A DNA stretch of 48,872 nucleotides from JBGSKV01 sp041740975 (GTDB lineage: Bacteria; Bdellovibrionota_B; Oligoflexia; Oligoflexales; JALZUQ01): the NCBI GenBank assembly GCA_041740975.1, contig JBGSKV010000102.1:1-48872 (forward strand), in the 5' to 3' direction. Under the pieces are notes generated by a model. The model was not told the DNA's origin. It did no database searches and saw only the letters and a list, made by a program, of their open reading frames with translations. Each line of letters opens with the position of its first letter. Position 1 is the stretch's first letter. Made by a program: the position numbers and the translations under genes. This document shows positions 1 through 7,025 of this stretch, in pieces.

Positions 1-180
1 CTTGGGACCGCTATCACAAATCCGGACAGGCGAGTATTTCCCGGTTGCAATACGACGCGCTTTGATACGTGGGTTCTCACCGCAAATAAACAGCTCAATC
101 ACCACGGTGTCGCCAATGCCGACCATAATTATCAATCAACAATAAACGGCTACAATGCCAATAGCAGATGCGCCAACTGA
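1..180 (+). CDS. C-terminal end of an unidentified protein (5' end outside window)
   Basis: The first frame is open from base 1 to a TGA at 178-180, giving 59 residues rich in Asn with two cysteines (NPDRRVFPGCNTTRFDTW and a final SRCAN). It lies about 130 bp upstream of the prepilin-like gene and on the same strand, so it may be the tail of another pilin-like or secreted protein. The family is not recognisable from this piece. An open frame of this length at a window edge could also be chance, so confidence is moderate. Confidence 0.45.
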   Translation, partial: LGTAITNPDRRVFPGCNTTRFDTWVLTANKQLNHHGVANADHNYQSTINGYNANSRCAN

Positions 181-308
181 AATGGACTTTCGGTTACAGC
201 TGAATCGCGATCATTAGTCTAAAAAATCGTTTAATTACAAGCTTATAAGTTTTACATTAAGTTTTGGCACTAAAATTCCGATTGTTTTCGATCGAATTGG
301 AAGAGGCT

Positions 309-896
309 ATGAAATCAGAACTTGCCTTTAGTTTAATTGAACTCATGGTTGTCATTGGCATTCTAAGTGTGCTTTCAGCTCTTTCTATTGCAGGGCAAAG
401 AAGGTTTACTTACAAAGCCATTCAAACCGAGGCTATTCAAAATATACGTACGCTTACAACCTTAGTGCATTCTTTCGAAACTGAGAAGGATCGAAACTTT
501 ATCCCGCATTCTGGGGATTGCGGTAACGGGTTTCAGTGGCTTACGGATAGCCATGAAGGTTGTCAACTTTTCGGTGCCACTGCTGATCCTTCAAACTGCA
601 ATACGACCAATGCACTCGGTTGGAAGTATTCCGACTGTCAAAAAATGCGTTACGAGTGGCATATCATAACTTATCCACCAAGTGGCGCGGCAAACTGGCG
701 AACCATGGCATATTTACGACCGAATATGTTCGCAGGAAACGAAAGAGGCGCCGATGGTTGGCTTACCAACTCTTGTAACAAGTTATGCCAGTCCAAAAAG
801 ATTATCAATTTGCAAACCATGGAATCAGCCTGGATCCTGGATAGTGCAACATGCACTGGCACCGCGAACCTAGTAGATTTTCTTACTTGCCGATAA
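309..896 (+). CDS. Type IV prepilin-like / pseudopilin protein
   Basis: The start is set at the ATG of MKSELAFSLIELMVV, 15 codons inside the longest frame, because this places the class III prepilin leader at the N terminus. Residues 1-6 form a short leader ending in Ala before FSLIELMVVIGILSVLSALSI, the hydrophobic N-terminal helix of type IV pilins with the conserved Glu at mature position 5. Most prepilins have Gly before the cut; here it is Ala, which prepilin peptidases tolerate. The 195-residue protein continues with a soluble domain holding many cysteines (SGDCGNGF, HEGCQLFG, SNCNT, YSDCQK, NSCNKLC, CTGT), so disulfide bonds are likely. It is probably a minor pilin or a pseudopilin; no other pilus genes are in view. 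Confidence 0.8.
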   Translation: MKSELAFSLIELMVVIGILSVLSALSIAGQRRFTYKAIQTEAIQNIRTLTTLVHSFETEKDRNFIPHSGDCGNGFQWLTDSHEGCQLFGATADPSNCNTTNALGWKYSDCQKMRYEWHIITYPPSGAANWRTMAYLRPNMFAGNERGADGWLTNSCNKLCQSKKIINLQTMESAWILDSATCTGTANLVDFLTCR

Positions 897-939
897 ACAG
901 CTCAGCTAGGCGATGACATCGGTATTTTATCGAGATCGG

Positions 940-2172
940 TCAGATGATTTGGCGCCGAGCTACCTTTTCAATGCGCTCATATTCACTGCATGAACCCAAT
1001 GCCGCGAACGATCGTTCCAATGATTTCTTCGCAAATTCCGAGGCAGCCAAGCGAAATGACGGATGACGAGCGATATTTGTAAGTACCTTTTGCAGGCGAA
1101 TCTGCACTTCAACATACTCTACGCTGTGACGAGCCATTCCTGTGAAGCAATCGTCCAAAATATCTTCTGGATCAATTGATAACACATAAATTCGATTTAA
1201 CGTTACGATCGATTCGGGGTTTACCGTTAAGTATTCGTCAAGCAGTCTGAGTAGGGTTCCCATGACATCAATTGCGGTTCCAGGATCATTAATGGCGGGA
1301 GATAGTGCCCTCATTCCGATCTGCGATAAAACAATCAGACCATGCCTCGGATCTTGATCGAATGTACGAAACTCACCAATGACGAAACACTTGCGAACGG
1401 ATTCTAAGCAGTCTTTGTCTAACACTTTCGACGTCTGAGCAACGTTACTTCCCGGATAATTGTAAGATCCAGGCGATACATTCAAGCTAACTTCAAAATC
1501 ATTTTTTTCAGCCAGCTCCTGCAGTCGATTGAGATCAATGAAATTAAAATATCCAACGCCAGGGACACTCAATCCATGATCAAACTTGCGAGGGCCTGGA
1601 TTGGCTCTCATGTAAGGATAGCGCGCTCGTTCGACAATGGATTTCCTGGCGGCGGATTCAACTATTTTGATAACTTCATTGAGTTGTCCAATATTAGACA
1701 GTCGGTTGATCCAGCGAACCAGGGTTGTTACGATCATGAAGATCACAACAATTGTTATAATGAAAAGAAGAAAGCGACCTTTGGCCTCGTAAAAATTAGT
1801 GGCGAGCGCAATGACCCCAACAATGCCGTAAACGAACGATCCAATAAATGTGCCTATTGCCCGTTGAGCTGTCTCATCTTCCACCAAAAGTCGAGACGCG
1901 CGAGGGGTAGCGTTGCTTGCGGCATTTGCATAGGCTGTTACCATTGTGGTTAATGAAAAAGTCGACACAGCCAACATGCTCGTCGCCAGAATCTGTAAAA
2001 TATTTCCGACGGACCGTGATCCAACCTCGATAAATGCGTAGTCCGGTATCCAGTACTTGCCTGTCAATGCGAAAAGCGCCGCCGCAACTCCTAGTACCCC
2101 GTAACAGGCGACCGGAAACCAAATGCGTCTTTTTAGGTTGTGCCATCTGAAAAAATTAAGAGAATGTGACAT
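940..2172 (-). CDS. DUF2254 family membrane protein
   Basis: The 410-residue protein begins with about 160 residues of membrane segments (near 18-36, 55-80, 108-126 and 132-155), followed by a soluble C-terminal half. The pattern SVGNILQILATSMLAVSTFSL followed by A.A.ASNATPRASRLLVED, and the later GMRALSPAINDPGTAIDVMGTL stretch, match the DUF2254 family of predicted membrane proteins. Its function is unknown. A Shine-Dalgarno-like AAGGGAAGGG precedes the ATG. It is convergent with the prepilin-like gene and divergent from the haem protein, so it is probably transcribed alone. Confidence 0.85.
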   Translation of the reverse strand: MSHSLNFFRWHNLKRRIWFPVACYGVLGVAAALFALTGKYWIPDYAFIEVGSRSVGNILQILATSMLAVSTFSLTTMVTAYANAASNATPRASRLLVEDETAQRAIGTFIGSFVYGIVGVIALATNFYEAKGRFLLFIITIVVIFMIVTTLVRWINRLSNIGQLNEVIKIVESAARKSIVERARYPYMRANPGPRKFDHGLSVPGVGYFNFIDLNRLQELAEKNDFEVSLNVSPGSYNYPGSNVAQTSKVLDKDCLESVRKCFVIGEFRTFDQDPRHGLIVLSQIGMRALSPAINDPGTAIDVMGTLLRLLDEYLTVNPESIVTLNRIYVLSIDPEDILDDCFTGMARHSVEYVEVQIRLQKVLTNIARHPSFRLAASEFAKKSLERSFAALGSCSEYERIEKVARRQII

Positions 2173-2327
2173 GAAATTTCCCTTCCCTTAAGCGCCTCAA
2201 TGCGCTCCCATATTGTACATATTAAATTGCGGCTGAACTAGGTAATTTCGGTTTTTATGAGTGATTGATTTTCTTGGGCAACTTAGTATTGTCTGCCTGT
2301 CATGTTTATTTCGGAGAGAATTCATTG

Positions 2328-3566
2328 ATGACGGTAGTTACAGATTTTTGTCGTGTATTCGTGTGTTTATCGGCGTTCTTCTCGTTGTTGCCTAATATCC
2401 ACGCCATGGGTGACAAGGATCGCAAGTTCATAGATGGCCGACTCGAAATTAACGATTACAATCTTACGATCGACCTCGAAAATGGTTGGGACTTTGAGCG
2501 GCTGCAGAAATTAGCCTCTCGACATGCGTCGCTCGAGTCTTTATTGGTTGCTCTCTTAGGCACTGGTGAGTTCGAAGAAGCATTTCATAATCCAACGTTT
2601 GTTTTTGAAAGCCTCGCTGAAAATGCTGAGCATGTAAATCCGCAAAACCCTAGAGTCCTGTTAGCCAAAGATAAGTTGTTGCTAGCATTCGACGCCTCTC
2701 AGAGTGGTTTGCAGATCATAGAAGCTCTTCCGGAAGAGGGAAAGTTTGCGGCGCATGAAATTGTTTACGGTGGAAAGAAAGCGAAAGTTTTTAGTCATCC
2801 TCAAAGTTGTCAGAATTGCCATGGACCATCCATGAAACCGCTTTGGTCAAGTTATCCTTTCTCTGTCGGCGTCTATGGGATGTCTGAGTCAAATGTCGAA
2901 AAGGCTTACCGGGAGTTTATTGCAGGTGGGGCGAGAGGGCCGATGTATCGAAAGTTTTTTAATAGTGCGTTTCAAAAGCCTGGTTCCCACACTTCCGTGA
3001 AAATTGGCCCGCTTCGTTTCAGCGTGCATCTGACATTATTTCTCAGTCAGATGGCAAAACACGATCTGTCGGTTCATCCCGATCGGGAACAATACCGATA
3101 CCCAATTTTGGCCGCGTTACAAGGTTGCGACGTGACCGATTTTTTTCCTGAGGATGTCAAGGTATCGAAGCCTGAGTTGTTCAATAGGACGTTAGATAAC
3201 ATTAGCCTTGATCTGCAGATGTTACTAAAAAGTGAGCTAGACGAACGCATCCAGCGTCACAGCGATGTGATGGGGGAACCCATCGGTAGTTTTACAGACT
3301 TTGATAGCCAGAATGTGAAGACGTATGCTCGTCTGAAATATGTTCTAGAACCGATGAACATATTTTTGGAGAGTTGGGGATTTCAATCCGCTCCGGGCTC
3401 TTTAGAAGCGCCCACGTTTGCGAATGGCTCCGGGGGATTCTTTGATTTCAAAAAATGGGGACTAGACGCTTTGCTATCTGGTTCACAGACGAGTCGGATT
3501 TCGAGTCCAATATTTTCATGCGAAGAATTACACGAGCGGAGCCAAGCTCAATTCCGAAAAAATTAA
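2328..3566 (+). CDS. Exported protein with one CxxCH haem-binding motif
   Basis: The start at 2328 is chosen over an ATG 21 codons upstream because GGAGAG lies at the right distance and the protein then starts with a signal peptide (MTVVTDFCRVFVCLSAFFSL, cleavage near NIHA). The 412-residue protein has a single SCQNCHGPS motif at about residues 160-165, the covalent haem c site (CxxCH), followed by MKPLWSSYPF. It also carries many His and Met residues that could be axial ligands. The rest is not a recognised cytochrome fold. It may be a periplasmic c-type cytochrome-like protein of an uncharacterised family. It is monocistronic and convergent with the next gene. Confidence 0.7.
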   Translation: MTVVTDFCRVFVCLSAFFSLLPNIHAMGDKDRKFIDGRLEINDYNLTIDLENGWDFERLQKLASRHASLESLLVALLGTGEFEEAFHNPTFVFESLAENAEHVNPQNPRVLLAKDKLLLAFDASQSGLQIIEALPEEGKFAAHEIVYGGKKAKVFSHPQSCQNCHGPSMKPLWSSYPFSVGVYGMSESNVEKAYREFIAGGARGPMYRKFFNSAFQKPGSHTSVKIGPLRFSVHLTLFLSQMAKHDLSVHPDREQYRYPILAALQGCDVTDFFPEDVKVSKPELFNRTLDNISLDLQMLLKSELDERIQRHSDVMGEPIGSFTDFDSQNVKTYARLKYVLEPMNIFLESWGFQSAPGSLEAPTFANGSGGFFDFKKWGLDALLSGSQTSRISSPIFSCEELHERSQAQFRKN

Positions 3567-3577
3567 ATGCCGCGATC

Positions 3578-4102
3578 TCAGGGATTGGTTTCTGTACCAT
3601 TGGAAGAGTCATCAAGCCACTCTTCATCTATATAAATGACATTTTCTTCGGCGGGAAACTCTGTAAATTCGATTTTGGTTTTACAAAGAGCTGAACTTTT
3701 GTTTTGCTGGATTTGAAAGGTGACTTCGTAGACTCCGACCTCACTTGGACGAAAGCCAAACTTCCAAGTCTGATCATCGAGCACTTCTAGTTTTGTGGCA
3801 CCAAATGGGTCTGGAGAAATCGTATGAACGCTTACCGATACCTCATCGCTTCGGTACTTGAGCGCATTCTTAGTTGTTAACGTGGCATACGCCGTAGGCC
3901 TCGCTACCCAAGATCCATTTTCGACGGGGATGCCTACAGAATTTTTGCGTGCAACGGCACTACAGCCAAAGACTTGCTCTTCTCCCCCAGGTGGAATGGG
4001 AGCCTTAGGTGCTTTTCGACTGTCACTTGAACCCCCACAAGAAACTATTGCGAAGAGTAGAGCTGAGTGAATAGAAATGTTTATCCAGGTTTTTATTTTC
4101 AT
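3578..4102 (-). CDS. Predicted lipoprotein of unknown function
   Basis: The 174-residue protein has a Lys-containing N terminus, a hydrophobic stretch and a lipobox-like AIVSC followed by GGSSDS, as in a bacterial lipoprotein signal (mature Cys about residue 22). A Pro-rich linker (KAPKAPIPPGG) leads to a domain of about 130 residues with two cysteines (FGCSA and ALCKTK). The pattern GVYEVTFQIQQ suggests a beta-sandwich like an Ig or cadherin fold, which is an inference. The C terminus is acidic. Its 3' end is 11 bp from that of the haem protein, so the two are convergent. Confidence 0.65.
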   Translation of the reverse strand: MKIKTWINISIHSALLFAIVSCGGSSDSRKAPKAPIPPGGEEQVFGCSAVARKNSVGIPVENGSWVARPTAYATLTTKNALKYRSDEVSVSVHTISPDPFGATKLEVLDDQTWKFGFRPSEVGVYEVTFQIQQNKSSALCKTKIEFTEFPAEENVIYIDEEWLDDSSNGTETNP

Positions 4103-4411
4103 CTCATCATTCTACAACAGTTCTCTAGTGAAAGAGAATGCTAATGTAAAATTCCTTCAGCATAGTATGAACTTGAGAACAAAAAGAAGCCGCGAAATGC
4201 ACGATGTCGTTTTTCAAATGCCCAAAAATGTTCATGCCTTGCCGGCGAACAACCATGTAACATATAAATATTGTTGCATTTTCTGCCGCGCCTCATAGTT
4301 TTGGGCTAGATTGCCGATAAAGACGGAGTAGGGATACGATTTTAAGTTCGAGATGGAAACTTTAGGTTTCGACAGCTTTGTTTGAATCTACTTGAAACTT
4401 TGGATGTTTAC
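4103..4411. other. Intergenic region without a convincing gene
   Basis: This is an AT-rich divergent gap between two lipoprotein genes. A frame of 73 codons on the + strand overlaps the start of the lipoprotein on the other strand, and its translation has no family pattern, signal peptide or ribosome site. A small hairpin (GAAAC..GTTTC near 4358-4372) lies ahead of the next gene. Promoters for both neighbours must lie here, but no clear -35/-10 pair was identified. Confidence 0.4.
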
Positions 4412-5395
4412 TTGAAACCTTCAAAATTGAAAATTTTGGTCTTCATTCTTGCCCAGCCGCTGTGTGCTTGTTTGCCAAAAGCAAACCCGATGGTAGAAAC
4501 CGAAAGACCGATTCTGCAGGATCAAAATAAAATTGAAGATCTAAATATTTCTCCGTTGAAAGATGAGGCGTGCTTTATCACCGCAACACCTCAGCCGTCA
4601 GCCACGGGCCAAAGCGTTACGCTTATTGTTCGGACAAGTTCCGAAGTACAGGCGTTGCAATTAAACGGGCAGAGTTTGAAAATTCCTGATGATCAACTGA
4701 CTGTGAACCCGACTGACACGACAGAATATACCGCGGTAGGTTTGGGAAAAGATAATAATGTGGTCCGATGTTCCGTTACCGTTCAGAAAACTTCTTCTGG
4801 AGCTACTGTCAATCCCACACCTAGTTCTGTTCCAGTTGTGACTCTTCCTGACTGTGTCATCGTAGCCGATCCAAGCAAAATCATCGCTGGTCAGGCCGCT
4901 ACGTTGAAAATATCGGCGCCAAGCAATGCGACAAGTATTATATTAGACAATACTGCAGTTGCAAACTTCGGACAAAAATTTGTATCTCCTACTTTTACGC
5001 AAACGTTTACAGGCTCTTATTCAACTCCGAATGGTTCTAAGTCCTGCAGTGCGACAATTGTAGTCGAAGCTAAACCAGCTCAGACTAACAATCCGAACCC
5101 CGGCTATACGCCACCGGCTAATCAGTTCTACTACCGAAACTGCACGGTAACGGCCTCCCGCAATCAAGTGATGAGCTGTCCGGTGCGTTGCAACACTGGC
5201 AATCTACTGGTGGGGGCGCAGGCCAAACCAGAAGCGAATGCTGTAAAATATGGTGGTCGTTGCGATTGGTCGAGGCTAGAAGACGGGTCAAATGGAATAT
5301 GGTGTCACGGAGAAAACAGAAGTCAATTTAGTGGCTCAGCTTCGGTCTGCACGTGCTCGATAAGTTGTGAAAATTTTAATTTGAACGGAAACTAG
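4412..5395 (+). CDS. Lipoprotein with two Ig-like repeats and an 8-cysteine C-terminal module
   Basis: Only TTG codons are available as starts. The one at 4412 is preferred because GGATG lies five bases upstream and it gives MKPSKLKILVFILAQPLCAC, a lipoprotein-like signal. The body has two similar beta-rich repeats, each opening with Cys and ending with a Cys-x-V-type strand (DEACFITATP to VRCSVTVQ, and LPDCVIVADP to KSCSATIVVE). A Pro/Asn linker leads to a C-terminal 76-residue module with eight cysteines spaced C-x11-C-x3-C-x23-C-x13-C-x14-C-x-C-x3-C (5141-5368). The same architecture and the same spacing occur in the lipoprotein at 43957-44934, so the two are paralogues. Function unknown; a surface or periplasmic binding role is a guess. 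Confidence 0.75.
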   Translation: MKPSKLKILVFILAQPLCACLPKANPMVETERPILQDQNKIEDLNISPLKDEACFITATPQPSATGQSVTLIVRTSSEVQALQLNGQSLKIPDDQLTVNPTDTTEYTAVGLGKDNNVVRCSVTVQKTSSGATVNPTPSSVPVVTLPDCVIVADPSKIIAGQAATLKISAPSNATSIILDNTAVANFGQKFVSPTFTQTFTGSYSTPNGSKSCSATIVVEAKPAQTNNPNPGYTPPANQFYYRNCTVTASRNQVMSCPVRCNTGNLLVGAQAKPEANAVKYGGRCDWSRLEDGSNGIWCHGENRSQFSGSASVCTCSISCENFNLNGN

Positions 5396-5492
5396 AATAT
5401 TTAGTTATTTTCTGCAGTCGTCCGGGCTCAATGATTTGTCAGATCCTTTAGAGAATGTTCTGCAAATTGCTTTGCCTTTGGAGTTGATGAAT

Positions 5493-6281
5493 ATGACAGG
5501 CCAACCACGAATTTTCGTACTTTCGGTACTCACATTGGGTACTCTGCATTTGAGTTGTTCCAACTATTCTCCCCTTACTGTTGATGGAGCGTCGGAAACC
5601 TCGGACGCCGGTGGCGCGGATTTTATAGTTCCCAATTCTAACGATGGTGATCTAAATAAGACCCCTAATTCGAATGGCTCTACTCCAACTCCAACGCCTA
5701 CTCCGAAAGTACCGACTGGTCCGACTGTGCCCAGCACAGGCGGTGGAACCACCGTTAACCCAGCACCGACACCAACCCTTACGCCCATTCCGCCCGTTGT
5801 GCCTCCGAGAGTTATTGACTGCAACGAACCAGAACTAGCTGTTCGCACGAATGTATCCAACGCGCCCGCCAGCTATGGTGTGGCTTCGCACGTGATCAGC
5901 AAAACTTATTCATTAGGCAATAATACCTATAGTCCGACTGCCGACAAGAGTTGCAAAGATGAGGATGGAGTGATTTTTCCTGAGATTTTAAAGTATGGCA
6001 CCACGAATCACATACAGATCATAACTGGTGGTTCAGGCGGTAGTCTATCAGTATGGATAGACTATAACGGTGATGGAACTTTCGACCAACCTTCTGAAAA
6101 AGTTTTTAATGGTGGTGTGATTAGCCACAACTTTATCTCAGTCCTCTTTCCGGCAAATCCTACGACTAAAACAAGTGTGACCACCTGGGTTAGATTTCGC
6201 TACGGCCCTTTTGGATTGGGCTACAGTGGGGTTGCAAATGTGGGCGAAGTTGAGGACTATCAAATCACCATCGAACAATAA
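5493..6281 (+). CDS. GEVED-domain lipoprotein with Thr-Pro-rich linker
   Basis: The start at 5493 is chosen because GGAG lies nine bases upstream and MTGQPRIFVLSVLTLGTLHL then leads to a lipobox-like HLSC. Residues up to about 110 are low-complexity, including TPTPTPTPKVPTGPTVPS and PAPTPTLTPIPPVVPP, a typical flexible surface tether. The C-terminal 150 residues match the GEVED domain: APASYGVASHVIS, DEDGVIFPE, SLSVWIDYNGDGTFDQPSEKVF and the closing GEVEDYQITI, in order. GEVED domains occur in secreted and surface proteins of many bacteria, often beside adhesion or protease domains; the ligand is unknown. The DYNGDGTFD loop could bind calcium. The gene lies 97 bp after the 8-cysteine lipoprotein on the same strand. 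Confidence 0.8.
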   Translation: MTGQPRIFVLSVLTLGTLHLSCSNYSPLTVDGASETSDAGGADFIVPNSNDGDLNKTPNSNGSTPTPTPTPKVPTGPTVPSTGGGTTVNPAPTPTLTPIPPVVPPRVIDCNEPELAVRTNVSNAPASYGVASHVISKTYSLGNNTYSPTADKSCKDEDGVIFPEILKYGTTNHIQIITGGSGGSLSVWIDYNGDGTFDQPSEKVFNGGVISHNFISVLFPANPTTKTSVTTWVRFRYGPFGLGYSGVANVGEVEDYQITIEQ

Positions 6282-6323
6282 GCGACTTAAAGTTAGCGCC
6301 TTTAGCTGACTTTGCAACTAAAC

Positions 6324-7007
6324 TCAAGTATGACGTTTTTCTAAAAACTGCTGGTGAAATTTATAAAAGAAAAGAAGGCAAAATGAATTCAAGATGTGCC
6401 AGATGGCATGTCCTGTCAGTAAATGATTGTTGGGATCACACCAGATTTTGCGAAAGTCCATCCGCCAAAACAGAAAAGATAGTGCGAAAAACAAGGCTAG
6501 AATTCCCAAGTTTTTGTAACGAACAGACTTGCCGTCGCGTCTAAAAAGATAAAACTCCAAAGCAGCTGCAACGACAACCATAATTATGAAAAGTGCGATT
6601 CCCCACGGCCTGAAGTTGTACAGTAGCAACATCGAAGTAGAGCAAATGGCTACGTACATGGCAACAATGGCTACATCACTAAAACGGCGAGCTCTTGCAA
6701 TGTTAAAAGTAATGAATTGACCGCCAATCAGAAACATCGCGGAGAGATCCAAGAACTCACCCCAAAATGTACCCGTGGCGTGAAAGGCAAAAGATCCAAT
6801 ACCCACCAGTATGGAGGTGTAGCCAATGGTTTGGAGAGGATTCCAGATGTTTTTTCTTTCCAACCAAAGGATGTATATACCAATAAAAATGTAGGCCAGA
6901 TTGGACCATGTGTTGGAAGGCTCAACAATCCAGGCGCAAAGTCGGCTTTCACAAAATTCCATTGTGGCGGGCGCGTATCCAGACCATGGGCATTGGCTAG
7001 CATTCAT
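6324..7007 (-). CDS. Alkaline ceramidase-like membrane hydrolase (CREST superfamily)
   Basis: The 227-residue protein has about seven membrane segments and the ceramidase-family motifs in order: FCE near residue 18, EPSNTWSNLAYI near 29-40, SFAFHATG (Ser 72, His 76), Asp 87 in FLDLSAMF, and HAIWH (His 200, His 204) near the C terminus. In alkaline ceramidases the S-x3-H, the Asp 11 residues later and the H-x3-H coordinate the catalytic zinc, and the spacing here fits. The reaction would be amide hydrolysis of a ceramide-like lipid, but the bacterial substrate is not known. The ATG at 7007 is preferred to the adjoining TTG because AAGAGG is well placed. It starts 18 bp after the stop of the sensor kinase, so the two are probably cotranscribed. 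Confidence 0.85.
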   Translation of the reverse strand: MNASQCPWSGYAPATMEFCESRLCAWIVEPSNTWSNLAYIFIGIYILWLERKNIWNPLQTIGYTSILVGIGSFAFHATGTFWGEFLDLSAMFLIGGQFITFNIARARRFSDVAIVAMYVAICSTSMLLLYNFRPWGIALFIIMVVVAAALEFYLFRRDGKSVRYKNLGILALFFALSFLFWRMDFRKIWCDPNNHLLTGHAIWHILNSFCLLFFYKFHQQFLEKRHT

Positions 7008-7025
7008 CAAAAACCTCTTGGGATA

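Noticed and set aside
4077..4298. 73-codon plus-strand frame
   Set aside because: It overlaps the start of the lipoprotein on the other strand and lacks coding character.
5564..5860. 98-codon minus-strand frame rich in Gly and Val
   Set aside because: It is the complement of the Thr-Pro-rich linker of the GEVED lipoprotein.
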